Part shown: one piece after another, positions 39,705-52,466 of the stretch | Layout of the letters: every line of letters begins with the position of its first letter | Position numbering within the stretch: the stretch's first letter is position 1 | Source of the DNA: Dicaeum eximium | Lineage: Eukaryota > Chordata > Aves > Passeriformes > Dicaeidae | NCBI GenBank assembly: GCA_013396995.1 | Contig: VWZP01001615.1 | Coordinates: forward strand, 1 to 64,000 | Length of the DNA: 64,000 nt | Reading direction: 5' to 3' | Notes under the pieces: model-generated | Seen by the model: the letters and a program-made list of their open reading frames with translations, nothing else | Told to the model about the DNA's origin: nothing | The model's database searches: none | Translations under genes and position numbers: made by a program

Positions 39705-40295
39705 GCACAGGCAGACAGATGGACAAATCAACTTCCTCTGGACCCAGCAGCTCATTCAGCCCAGGGCTCTCCCACTGCCTGTAGTGATGCAGGCACGTGG
39801 GATATCTGTCACCTCCCTCACCTGCTGGCCATGCTGCTTTGAATGCAGCCCAGGGCATGTCTGGATTTCTGGGCTGAGTGCACATTGTTGGCCTCTCATC
39901 CACCAGAACCCCCAAGTCCTTCTGGGCAGGGCTGCTCTCCCTCTGTTCAATCCCCAGCCTGTGCTGATACTGGGCATTTCCCTGACCCAGGTACAGCAAC
40001 CTAAACTTGTTAAACCTCCTGAGATTCCCATGGGCCCACTTCTTGTGCCTATCTAGGTCCCTCTGGATGGCATCCCATCCTTCAGGTGTGACAATTGCAC
40101 CAGTCAGCTAAGTGTGATCTGCAAAATTGTTGAGGGTGTACTTGACCCCTCTGCCTCTGTCATTAATGAAGTTATTAAAGAACACTGGTCCCAATACGAA
40201 CCACTGAAGTACACCACTCATATTTCATATAGCAGCCTTCCATTCCCATCAATATCAACAAGAATGCGTTTAAGAAACCTGCTTCTAACAAACAT
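39705..40295 (-). mobile_element. CR1 LINE, internal RT fragment lacking both ends
   Basis: The minus strand reads as CR1 ORF2. LYLGQGNAQYQ, then SSPAQKDLGVLVDE, are close to the family's post-RT region, and VLGPVFFNNFINDR precedes NNFADH, the catalytic FADD motif with its last D replaced (40113-40124). A GT-rich middle segment corresponds to the dipeptide spacing expected between them. The element's 3' end, which CR1 insertions normally keep, is absent below 39705, so it was lost by deletion or has diverged past recognition. Frames at 39694-39999 (-), 39703-40056 (+) and 39756-40031 (-) belong to this copy. Confidence 0.85.
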
Positions 40296-42999
40296 AACTG
40301 TCAAGATTCCTCTGACAAGAAAACAATCATGAAAGAAGTGCCTTGTAAATGAAAGACACAAAAGACTTTTACAGAAGCAAAAGTCTGCAGGGATCTCCCT
40401 CCTTCCTGTACCTCCACTACTCCAGGGAGGATCAAAGACCTGTGGATTTTTATAGCCAGATGGAAAGAGATTTGGTGAACACCTAGGTTAGAAATAAGGT
40501 GATGTTTGATCAGCTCAGACTAGTCCCATGTCAGAAACACAGCACCAGCAGTTTTAATAAAAAACACTAGATGGGAGTAAAACATCAAGCAAAGTCTGCT
40601 TGAGGAGCAGCAGGAAGGTTTTTACAGAGTTAGTAAGCAGGAGGTGCTGCTGTGAAGATGTGTCTTATTCTGATGCAGCACCAGAGTGGTCGAAGTTAAC
40701 TTAAAATAAATGTGTCTGGAAGAGCTGTAATAAAGTTTGGTGCACAGACAAATAAGCAGAACTTCCCTGAAAAGATGCAGAGCCCTGGCCATCTGTCCAA
40801 CATAGAGTTGCTGCAATTAGAGGGAAATAGAGGAGCTGCTTCATAGACTAAACAATTTCCTTCCTTAGGGAAGTGTCTAGCTGGTGATGCGTGTCCCCAA
40901 ATGCAGGGGATATCTGTTATTCAGCTGGCAGGGAAAATTGATGAACAGAAGTCACACACCTTGGTCAGGAGGCTAGAAACTCAGAAATAGGGGAATTTTG
41001 CAGGTTTTGCTTTAGAGAAAGAAACAACATTTACAAACCAGAGAAATGTTTACACATTTGCAGCACATTAGCAACACAGCTTACTCCTCCTCTAAGCCCA
41101 TTACCAGAGGCAAGCAGTCTTTCTTTACCTTTCAGAAAAGACTAATTGAATTTATTTTTTTCCATAGATCCTCTCGATTCCCATTTGCACAGAAGAGGAT
41201 GAGCTCATCTCCCAGATATGTAAATGGTGTTTGCAACACTCCCCCTCTCTTTCCCCTTTCCTTTCTGACGGCCCTCAGGAGGAAGCTGAGTTTCCCCAGA
41301 GCACGCAGTCATTCTGAGAATACCAGGGGTTGTCACATACCACAGCCAGCACTACATTCAAAATCATGCACCTGGGCTGACCACAGTAAGTATTGGCAGG
41401 GAGAAATGATTTCTGCTTTGATTTTTATTTTGCCCCCACTTAGGAAAAAAACCAAAAACCACAAATAACTTTAGGGCTGTTGACATGACTTTAGAGTTGA
41501 TGAGAAGTACCCAGGACATTTTTGACATATAAATCTCTCATGTCACAGTAGAGTAGCACTTCTCTGCATGGAGGTACTCTTATCTGAGCACTGAAGTCAA
41601 CCAGAAATGAAGCTCCTTATTGTCTGAGCCCTGTGCAGTTCATGACCTGGGGGATAAGGCAAGAGGTCCTGTGGGTATCCAGCTTCCTCACCAGTTCAGT
41701 GCAGAAAGTCTCTTCCCTGGGCTGTAAGATTAAGCAGGACTTCCCATTAACTCTCCAGTCAGACCCAACCTGATGAAAAGCTCCCAGATCCCACCAGCAC
41801 AATGTGCAGCACTGTTCTACCACTTCAGAAACTGCCAGCCCTCATCATTTCCAGAGAGGAAACACAAATGCATTTCAGATACATGTGGGGAAAAAACCAA
41901 GGGGAACGATGAGAGGCACCCACAATAAGGAGGCAGAAAAGCAAGTTGGGGGACACTGTTATGACTCCACCATGCACAAAGCCCCCCTCCCTTTTCCCCC
42001 TGGCCCAGACAAGGACCCCATGAGCTTTAGGAAGACCCCAGCACCAGGGAAGGTTAGGAACAGGGCCAAGTCAGGAAAAGGTTGCAGGAATAAGCTGAGG
42101 CACAACATCAGTGCCCTCATGGACAATTTGTAGCTGTTACATGGTGCAGGAAGGGTGGAAGGGACAAGCTCTCCAGCCACATCACAGTGCTCCTTCCCAC
42201 AGTGAAATGAATGCCAAATCATCCTCCAAGGAAGGACAGAGCACAGCACTGCCTCCACACCTTCATCTCCAGGTGTCTGGAGCCATGTGGGTGCCAAGGT
42301 TGGGGCCCTGGGGTGCTCCCTATTGTTGGGAGTATCAAGGTCATGGAAGGTTGCTCCTTCTTCCCTACTTGCTGCCCTGGCTGCTGCTCCTTCCTCTCTC
42401 CATCTGCACATTCCCATCACTTCATCTTCTATTTGCTCACATTTCTCTTTCCCTCTTGTAACTTGTCTCTTTCCCTGTGATTTATCCTCTGCAGTGTAAG
42501 CCTCTGGCTGGCCTGGCAGTGCCGTGGTTCTGGAGAGGGCATCATGCCATGCTCCAGCACGGAAGCCCAGCAAGTTATCAGATCCACACTTGGCTACAGC
42601 TCTGCACCTGCAGCACTGACAGTGTTGTCTCCCTTTCCCACTGCTGAAATAAAACCAGAACCTGCTTCACGTGAAAGCCAGCAGCAGCTTACAGCAATCC
42701 TGTAGGACTGATAACAAAGACCACCCCCAGCACCCACAGTGTTGGGCAGTTTTGCTGCACAGGTTCTCCTACTCTCACGAGTAAACAACAGGCACATCAA
42801 GCAGAGAGCAATCTGTCACTGATAGGCAACTTTGGACTAAGGAACTTGGAGGGAGGGATACAGCAATAACTCACAGGAGACAGAATGTAAACAACTGCAA
42901 TTAAATAAACCGTCAATATCACAATGATATACATCAAACAGGACCAATCTGGTTTTATTTAATTGGGACCAGCCATTCCCAAAGACAAGGGCTCATAGG

Positions 43000-43660
43000 T
43001 AGGTAATTCTGCTTGTTTACTTAAAGTCCAGATGTATTCTATTGGTATTAACTATTTATTTAATTTCTCTGTGCATAAATGATGGGACACACTAGCACAA
43101 AACAGTGACACTTAAAAGCTATATCCATTAACAAATGTTTTGCATGGAGAGCAAAAATACTACCATGGATCTTGCATTATCATATAACGTAGGAAATAGA
43201 AAGGAAATGGCCTTTTCAATTCTCCAAAGCATGCAATTTGACAATTCTCAGCAGTCTTATCTTGTGCAGAGATTAGAACTAGGCAAATAAATTAAAGCAG
43301 TGTAATCAATGAATGCATTCCTTTTTCCTGTCTGTGAAGAGGGGAGGGAGGCTGGGGTAACATCAGGCAGTCAGGTTAATGAATGCGCTCACAGGCCAGA
43401 ATTACTAAATGAGTATTTGTGCACACACACATACACTGAGCTATTGATTACTCATAACCCTATTTGCAAAGAAAACTCCTCTGAATAGTTTGCAGTTCTG
43501 ATTAGACATTGGAACTGTGAGGCTGTCTGTAGGGAGTGCAATTAAAAATATCTGTACCAGTCTAACTTACCAAGTTTATTGATTTAACTGCACCGGCACA
43601 GAAATCTCTTGGCTGCAGGATATTGCATTGCATTACAGGTTAGAGCTTGTATCATTACTC
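43000..43660. promoter_or_regulatory. Candidate conserved non-coding element, homeodomain-rich
   Basis: This is AT-rich, repeat-free DNA with many TAAT/ATTA cores: TGTAATCAATGAATGCATTC (43301-43320), GGTTAATGAATGCGC (near 43374), CTGATTAGACATTGG (near 43498) and TTTATTGATTTAACTG (43575-43590). No frame of note is open. The composition is like that of developmental enhancers, but conservation was not tested. Confidence 0.3.
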
Positions 43661-45419
43661 CAGGTTAGCTGAACACAGGAACATTGTTCTACCTGTGATC
43701 TGCCTGAACGGCCCAGCTCCAAGGGTGACTTGAGAGCCTAGCAAAAAACACCGGAAGATTGGTCTCAGCTACGAGATCAAACATAGCAGTCAAAATAATT
43801 TTCAAATGTGCAAATATTACTCCAAAAATAAGGTGATAGGAAGCATATCTAGATCAGATACTCATGGCTTAATGTTTTCTGCACTGCTCCAGATTCCCTG
43901 AGGGTCAGAGTCCCCAGTATTTACTCATCAGGAAGCTGAGAGAAGCACACAGAGCTGCCCCACCTCCAAGCACATTGTAAAACAGGAGTGTTAGAGGGTT
44001 AGACTACTCCAGAAGCAAAGGCAGTACCCATCCCAAAAATGCACACAGTAATCCAGATAGACAGCAAACAGATTTATAGTGACAGCTGAACCATCTGATC
44101 TGGCTAGCCTGAGTGCTATCCCTTAGGGAGTGTAGATTATCTCCTCTCCCCTTTCCCTAACCTGCAGACTGCTACCTGCAAACACACACTGTTTGGTCTA
44201 GCCTTAAACTGTTAGCTGTTCGCCTCAGGGCCCTACCTTCTATTTGCTCACAAAGCCCCTGGCACATTTTGTCATGGCATAAAGAAGAGGAGAACCCATT
44301 TGATTTGCTCCTCCTGGACAGCTGCAGCTTCCTCAGGTTACCTCTTTTTTTTGGGGAATAATAGCGCTTTTCATACCTTGGATAAATACGGTCAATCCTC
44401 TTATAATATTACCCCCATGTCTTCACTTCATCTGTTTGTCCTGGGATGCTTCCAGCTATTTTCAGTGTCTTTTTATGGGCATTCAAAGGCAGGTCTTTGT
44501 CTCCTACAGCAAGATGCCCGGTGGTGTCCAACTGCACTGGTCTGGGAAGTGCCAGATTTTTGGATTGCCAGACAGAGCAGGGGGCAGGAGGAGTCACCAC
44601 AAGACAACTACAGGCTCATTTCTCTCCTTCTAAGTGCCCCACTGCAGAAGATAAGAAACGAGCTGCTAAGAGATCCACCCTTTCACTCCACCACCATCAG
44701 ACCCTTGCTGCTCCCCACCACCCCCAGGGCCCAGACCACCTCCCCTGCTTTCCCCAAAATTGGCTTCTTGCTCTCCTCTACAGGTGAAATCTGCTGACCT
44801 GGGTTCCCACACCACCATATCAGGCTTTTCAACAAGAATATGAAGTAGCTGAATTTGCTACAAGGGCTGTGTGAAGCTTCGATTCACAAGTGCAATTGTT
44901 GCCATTCAATTTGCAATAATGTCCAATGCATTACTAGAGGGAGCCATTACAGTGGCACTGAACTCTGAACAGCTTCTGCCCCCAGCACATATGATGCACA
45001 AGAACAAAACCATCAGGAATTGTTTGCTCATGCTCCAATATTTCTTTTTCACTTTGCATTGCAGTTAAACATAGCTGAAAACCACTTTATCCTGATACAA
45101 GCTTTTCAGAACATTGTGGTAACATCAAGAGTTACTTGCTGGTATTTGCCAGCCCTCAATTGCATTGCCATGCAGCCAGCTAGAAAACAGTCCCACAGAA
45201 ACACAATATTTGATGGTATAACTTTGTATAGCATAACAGAGGAAAAAAACCCACAGTGCTTTCAAGTGAATTAATAGTGTTTTATAATGTTTTTTTAAAT
45301 TGGGAAAAAAATGCAGGAATAAAGTAAAAAAGGAAATCAAAAGCACACCACAGTGTGCAAAACTCCTCCATTCAGTCACTCCAAAGCAGCAAGAACAGCT
45401 CATATTTGTATGAGTCGGA

Positions 45420-45730
45420 AAGTAAAGTCTGCCAAACCCTTTCCCAGGAAATTATTTCAGGGAACGCTACCGAATTCAGAATAGCAGCAGCACTGTTATT
45501 TAATTTAAACACAGAGTTAATATTTTAGTTTGACTTTGCCCTTTGCATCTCAGATCCACCACAAAGTAGCCAGCCCTGCAAGGGGAAGGGGCAGTGCTTG
45601 ACAGCACACTGGAGAGCCCCGGAGGAGCCTTCGGTTAACGATTCACAGGCAAAGCTCTGCCCTTGGAAGAAGAGCTTTAAAATACCATTAGACCTTTACT
45701 AGAGCAGACAGTCTTTGATTAATAAGGTCT
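45420..45730. promoter_or_regulatory. Candidate enhancer with HNF1-, nuclear-receptor- and TCF-like sites
   Basis: TGACTTTGCCCTTTG (45531-45545) resembles a nuclear-receptor direct repeat, GGTTAACGATTCAC (45633-45646) resembles an HNF1 site, and CTTTGATTAATAAGG (45713-45727) contains a TCF/LEF-type core. The segment is free of recognised repeats. Function is inferred only from motif clustering. Confidence 0.28.
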
Positions 45731-48700
45731 CACCCAAAGGAATGTTAGCTATTAGACCTGCTAATAACAGAGACCAGAGATAAAAGCACAAGTACATCTG
45801 AGGTGTGCCTCTGTGAGACCCTTAAGTGAGGGGAGAAAAACAATTGAGAGCTGTACAGCTGAGGGAGATACAAGACCTGCTCCTGCTCAGACTTGAAAAC
45901 AACACTTATTCTCTGTAGCAGGGATAAGAATAGGCCACAAATCATCTTCATTGCTTCATGTATCCTTCTGAATGAGAAAGAAAGCAGGGAGAAACATGCA
46001 AATACCAAAACCTTCTGCTGAGAGGTTGCATGAGGCTGGGTCTTAGTGCTGAGCTGCCCTATTGCTTTCTTTTTGCAGTGGCAGCTTCCCCAAATAAATT
46101 ATAGCTCTGGGCCTTTTAAACCTGAATTGGTCCTTCAGCACCATTTGACTGGGCTTGTCTCTTTGGGAGTAAAGTGCCCACAGTGATGACAGCCTCAATT
46201 GCCTCCTGTCACCTCTCCACCCTCCCTCTGTGCTTGAGGGGCACATGGTGAGGCACAGGGAGCCCTGCCCAGCCACCCTCTGACATGGCAGCTGGTAACT
46301 CCTGCTTGGGCTCAACCAAGTGCTCCCTTCCAGCCTTGCCTCAAGGCTATACAGACACTCCCTTGCCTCTGGACCCGTGCTTGCACATGTGTTTTATTCT
46401 AACTCTTCCCCAGCACGGCCTGATGGGGGAAGCAGGGTGGGGGGTTGCCTTTAGAGACGATGGTTTGCTGACTAGAAACAGCGCCAGACAAAAAAGCATC
46501 CAAAAACCCAACCTAACTCCAAAAAACCAAAATATGTATTGAAAGACAGAACAAGAAGATATTGACCAGAAACCTAAAATCTTACTATCAGACCTCATTT
46601 TCTGGTATTCACAGCAAAAGAGTGAATTTACTTTTTTTCCTCCTTTTGAAGCTGGCAAGTGTCTCCCAGCTCTATAGTGGAGACATGAAGGAAAAAATGC
46701 AACAGGGTTTTGTTGTTTTCCTGTGATGCTCCAAGGCAGGATTTTTCTTATGCTTACTGTACATGAAGCATTATCTTAATAAACAAGTTGGGAAATTTCC
46801 ATCAAAATCACCACAACTTACAGATAGAAACCAGAATATCTGTTTCATCAGGCCCTTACGAATATTTGCCTGAAGCGTTTCCTATCAAATCATGACAGAT
46901 GCATAACAACATTTCTAAAATTGTAGTATCTATTACTAATGCATTTAATGTATATAATATTATGTGCATAATATACTGTATCTATTATCAGGCAGCAGTC
47001 TTACTGCAGTGCCTTGTATCACCCCTTTTCTTCTTCATATAGCCCCAGCAAGTCAAGCATGCAAAACCCATATTAACCTCTTTTTAAAGCTCCTGGTTGC
47101 AGAAGATCTGAGATGAGAAGAAGCACTGTGAGGCCACTGAGAAATCCTGTGTAATCAAAATCCGAGTGCTCTTCTTGTCTTCTTGATGGGTAATTTCTCC
47201 ACAGCACTGTCATCTTCTCCTTTCAGGAGGAAAGAGGATTTTTTTCACTCAGGTAAACCTCAAAGCAAATCCTGTCCTAGTCCTCCCTCCCTCTCCAGGG
47301 ATGCAGTGGGCTTATTGGCCCACAAGGTCCTTATGTTTCCACATGCAGCAGGTGGTTTCTTGGTGTTTCCAAACAAAAACTTGCACTAAAAAAGAGAGAG
47401 GAGCTGCAGGTCGTCCAAAGGACAATGTTCCTGTGCCCTAAATGCCGAGGAGAGCATCAAGGGGCCCAGAGAACCCAACCAGTGGTGCTCTCTGCCTGTG
47501 AAAGATAATGATGAGGAAGATGAAAGGGCCAAAATACTTTCAAGATGACTAATTCCTAGAAAAGAATGGCAGACAGGGAATTGAGAAGGAAAAAGCGAAT
47601 ATTAGTTAACAAGAGCAGAAATGGTGGTCAACAATCCTGATGTTTTCACACACATTTCAAATTGTAGAAAAAACCCTATAACATTAGAACTTGAAAATCA
47701 TTATGGGCAGCTGGGAGAGATCAGAGATGTGGACAATCTGGTCTGCAGGTCGCCAGCAAACAGCATGCAGAAGAAATCCAAGCCTACTTCTGAACCCTGC
47801 CAGGGTACAGACCATGTTTCCCTGTGTTGACATGACTGCTATTTTCCAGGGACAGGAACTGAGCTGGTTGCTGCACTCATTTCCTCAATAGTTATTTTCT
47901 TGGAACTCAGCATAGTATTTCTTTCTTTTTTTCCTCCCCAATAGAAAAACATGTGATGTTATTTAACGTGATGTGCCAGCTTTCCCATCATTTTAATTTC
48001 TTTCAAGGAGAAGCACCCCACACAGAAATACACAATGCTACACAATAGTGTGCCAAAAGGTCTGGGTGGAGAGCAGGGAACTCTTTCAGAGTGTGTCTAA
48101 GAGGGTGACATGTACTTCAAGTTTTTTCTTCATTTTCTTTTATTTCCCCCTCTTTTCAAGGCTTCCAGTCAAGTGACATTTTGTTTGATATTCACATCAT
48201 TTCCCAATAACAGTTCTTCTAAAATTCTTGTGAACAGCTGAATAACTCCTGGTGTGGCTTTGTTACAGCTCATTTCACTGCATTAGCTTCCACTACCTCT
48301 CCTCTTCAGAGACTGAACCTGGAGATGTGGTTCAAATCTCCCCCTTGCATCACTCCCACTCCACTTTCACTTTTACTGAAGCACATCTCTCTTATCTCAA
48401 CTTCCATTTCACAACATTTATTTCACATCTACTATGACCTGGTTTAGTGTAATTCTCCCAGTACATGATAGCTAAAAGAAAGGTTAAAAGGTATCCCAGT
48501 GATATAATTGCCCCAGCAGCTCAGCACTACTTACCTGAGGCATCCCTGAGCAGGCAGGGAACTCACGGATGGGCAGGATCAAGAGCTGCAACAGGACTCC
48601 TATGTTCAAGACTCTCCAGAACACTTTTGCAGTTGAAGGAAAGCAGTACATTCAGGGTAGGATATTCAGAAGCAATAAAATAAAAAAGCAATCCACTTTC

Positions 48701-50589
48701 TATGCCTTTGCAAAGATGGATGCTCGCTGAACCTCTCTCCTGCAAATATTTGTACTCACTGGCAACTTCACAGATACAACACAGCCCGTTGAAGGCCACT
48801 GACAGGGCTCTCTCAGGTTAGACTGTTCACAGAGGGAAGAATTTTTTCTCAGGCACAGCAGTTTAAAGCCTGGCCCAGAGGCCACCCTAAAATGCAGACT
48901 GAGTGCTTAGCAATCTGGTTTATCTGATTTCCCTCTCCCCATATTAAAATAGCTGTGCAAAAGCAGAGTGGAAAATGACATGTGCAGGGAGAAGATCATG
49001 ATCATTAATCAGTTCACTTGCACATATCATATGGATTCTGGTGGTACTCAGCCACAAGTCTGAGGGATTTTTCTGCTGCACGTGTTGCACGCTGATCACT
49101 CAAACCTGGGGCTCAACCAAGGTTCTTTTGCTCTGGATAGATGCAAAGGAGAAAATTCCAACTGAATATTCTCAAGAGGTAAAAATGCAAAGAAGCTTTT
49201 TTATAGCAAACTATATGGCAAATGATAGAAAATTAATGAACATTGGCAAAAAAGTAAATACAACATAGCATCATTTATCACAGCATAGACTTAGCCCATT
49301 GAACACAGAACACCTTTAAAGCCATTTGATGCCACTTTCTATGAGAAGAGAGTTAAAAAAAGAAAGGGAGAAAAACAGAAAGACAGGAAAGATATAAAAA
49401 AACCCAGACACATAACTCCTAGGCTGCAGTGATGTAAAACTCCAAGATGTTCAGGGACAATGTGCTTGCCTTGTGGTCAGGCTTCTTAAGGCCTTAGACC
49501 ATCCTGGGTCTTCTTCCCAGGTGGGATTTCTTGTCTCTCAGCCTCTTGGGGACTGAGGTAGGTGACACTGGGGCTGCCAGTGTGCCATGACTGACAGACA
49601 CTGTGGGGCTGGGGGTCTGGGGCAGGGTACTGCACCAAAGCAAGGCCTGACCCACCTCCTGCCACTCATTCCAAGCCCCCAAGACATCTCAAAACAGGTC
49701 ACCTTTTCCAGTCTCTGACAACATACAGATTGCTTTTGCATGCTATGACATAATGGACACTCAGTGGGGCTGGAGGGGAGCTTCCCAAAACACATGAGGT
49801 TTATATAAAATGCCTTAATGCCTGGAAAGAGACTGAGGGAACATTTCAGTGCAGCTACCAATGTGTGCACTTTGGGGATTTATTTTTTTTCCTGAAGAGG
49901 TTATGGGTAGAGCTTAAGCTGCTGCTGGGGCTCAGTAGAAAAGGCATCAGGATGAGGAATCAGGAGCATTCCACTGGTATTTCAGCTGTGCTGTTGATGT
50001 TCTGTAACTAAGAGTATTGCAATTACTCTGTGCAAAGAGAATCCTGCATCCACAGGCTGGTCTCAGCACTGAGGTTAACATCATTTTTTTTCACCCTTCC
50101 CTTCCTCCCTTCTTATGCTTAGGGAACAAATTCCTCCTCCACCCAGAACCCATTCCCAGCTCACACCTGTGCTGAGAGGTTGAGATGTCCTTCCTTCCCC
50201 AGCCCAGAAGCCAAGCAAGATTATCTTAAGGTCACCTTTTCACCAAGAGGCATATTTCTGAGCACATTCCTGACCACAGAGTACCCACCATGCTCTGCTT
50301 CTGCTGCACTGAGCCAAGAATCTATAGATTTCCTGCTCTTAAAATACATTAACGTAATAAAAGTCAGAATTACACAGCCTGGTGGTTGTGATTTACCGTT
50401 CTGGGCCAAACACAACAAGTAAGAAATAAGAACATCCTGTGGCAACTCAAACAATCCAAGACTGTTATGCAGGAAGGTGAACTTTTTACCTGCATGAGCT
50501 ATCGTGTCCATTACAGCCAAAACAAAAGTGACAGAGAAACATCTGCAATATTTTTCCTCTGGTTTTCAAGTGAGTAGATCAACATTGCT

Positions 50590-50670
50590 AATGACTGGCC
50601 TTGGCAGCTGTCCTGTCTAATTACCAGCTGCACTCCGACATTATCATCTAATATTAATACCACTGGAAAC
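50590..50670. promoter_or_regulatory. Candidate E-box/homeodomain cluster
   Basis: Two CAGCTG E-boxes (50605-50610, 50625-50630) flank TAATTA (50618-50623). ATCTAATATTAATACC follows at about 50645. Such pairs are typical of neural or muscle enhancers, but this is motif evidence alone. Confidence 0.28.
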
Positions 50671-52400
50671 CCTTGTTACATTCAGTTTCTCATGATGTCA
50701 TGTCTGGCTTCTTGTCTGTCTTCTCCAAGTCTGCATGGTTAAGCTAGACCTATATCTCTCCCTGTTTCCAGACTGAGTGGGCATTCTCAGACCCTCTTTG
50801 TTGAAGATGGTTTTTAGGAAAAACATCACAAGACAAGGAAATCACCGTGTTAGACATTCAGTGTTTGCTCTACAACCAGCTATTATCTGTCCAGAGGTTT
50901 TTTTTCCATATCCATGACAGTTGTTAGTCTTTGTGCACAATCACAACCTCGGTGAGCAACTAATGAGGCTGAATTTTAATTTTAAAATGTGCTCTGACCT
51001 GAAGAACAGTGCTATTCCTGGCACTGACTGAAAAACATCTGTGAAGGGCAGCACTTCAGCACTGTACCTGTAGCACCCAAGAGGAGTAACCCTGAGACAA
51101 GACCTTTGCCTTTCAAGCCTATGTATCAATAGCAGAGACATGCTTTTCTGATAGCTTCAACAAGAAAAAAGGGAGAATGGTCATCTAAAATGTATTTAAA
51201 TTAATTACCTTAATGGCATTTCTGAAAGGAGACCAAGGACCAGTCCAATTCAGGAGAAAACTCATGCTGAGGATACACTGTACTATGTGTTTGGGGCTCT
51301 ACAAAAACACCAGGAAAAGGTGCATTGGAGCTCTAGCTCAGGGTCTGCCTGCTCTTCTGAGGGTAGTGTAGGTTTCTGAATGTCACGTTGAGAGCACAGA
51401 AAAACAAGGTATTGTATTGATCTCCAGGTTAAATTTGTGGCAAACAATAGGAGTTTGTTTTTTCTTGCTAGGACACGTCATCAGCCAGACACCCAGAGGA
51501 ACATCTGCAGGGATGGCACAGGGGGAGCCAGATCTTGCCTTTGAAGTGGAGATGTTCTGGCTTCCTCTTGGTACCACCTTCTAGAAAATGTGCCCTGTTT
51601 CCACAAAGATGGATATAAACTGGACATTTTCCCTAAGCTAGTCAGCTTGCTGTTGTTACCTGTGAGCTGCTTTTTTTCCTCCTCTTGCCAGAGCCCTGGG
51701 GAGATGAGCCCCAATTCCTTCAGCCTTGCCACCTCAGCCCCCTTCATCCTGCTGGCAGCAGCTGCTGTGGCACTGCTTCAGGAGCCAGGTGCTACAAACT
51801 GCGTGACCCCACTCTGTATAAAAGGGTCACATTAGTCATGGAAAGTGCTTCCAGGAAGGCTAATGAAAGGAAATGGACCCAGGCACTGATGCTCTGCATA
51901 CTAAGTATCTCTTACTGCAAGGATCTCCTCTGCTCTTCAATTAAATAATATTCAAAGGAAGTATTGGTCACAAACCTTTTCCACTGTCATCCTTAATAGC
52001 TGGTAAAACAGTAACTTTGACCCCTTGATGATGTTGCATGACCACAAAAGCAGTGGAAGAGGGAATGCTGTCATCAGGCTCAGTTAGTCAGAAAGGACTG
52101 AGCACATGAGGTGGAAGTTTTCTCACAGACATCTGCTTTGAGGCCCTTAGCTCCATCCACCCCCAGCTGCACTCTGGTACCTCCATGATATTCTCCTGCC
52201 AGAAAACCAGCAGTGGTTTCACTAAAGAAGTCCTAACTTAGGAGCCAAAATTATGATCATGCCATATATACATATATATATTATGATCACTAACATGTAC
52301 AGGTCTCCTGTTTAGAGGAGGGCAAACCCAAGTCCTGCACCATCACACACAAATTTAGGCACAAGTCTAATATGAATGAAAAAAATTGTCCTTTTAATGT

Positions 52401-52466
52401 CATGTCATTAAACACAACATGTCATTAAAACAAGTCATGTGTAACAGCATGTCATTAAACACAACA
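52401..52466. repeat. Short direct repeats of CATGTCATTAAA
   Basis: CATGTCATTAAACACAACA occurs at 52401-52419 and again at 52448-52466 (47 bases apart), with a third partial copy CATGTCATTAAAACAA starting at 52418. No terminal structures of a mobile element were found. Confidence 0.85.

Noticed and set aside
41959..42573. 204-codon frame on the minus strand, the longest in the window
   Set aside because: No recognisable domain, low-complexity arginine/glutamate and serine stretches, a GC-richer patch, and competing frames on the other strand. No splice or promoter context was found.
44300..44797. 165-codon frame on the + strand
   Set aside because: No domain, with two further overlapping frames of similar quality in the same place. 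Probably chance.
51590..51750. Minus-strand segment reading LKELGLISPG, suggestive of the CR1 LRELGLFSL motif
   Set aside because: The match is confined to a few residues. Neighbouring CR1 features are missing, so no element is called.
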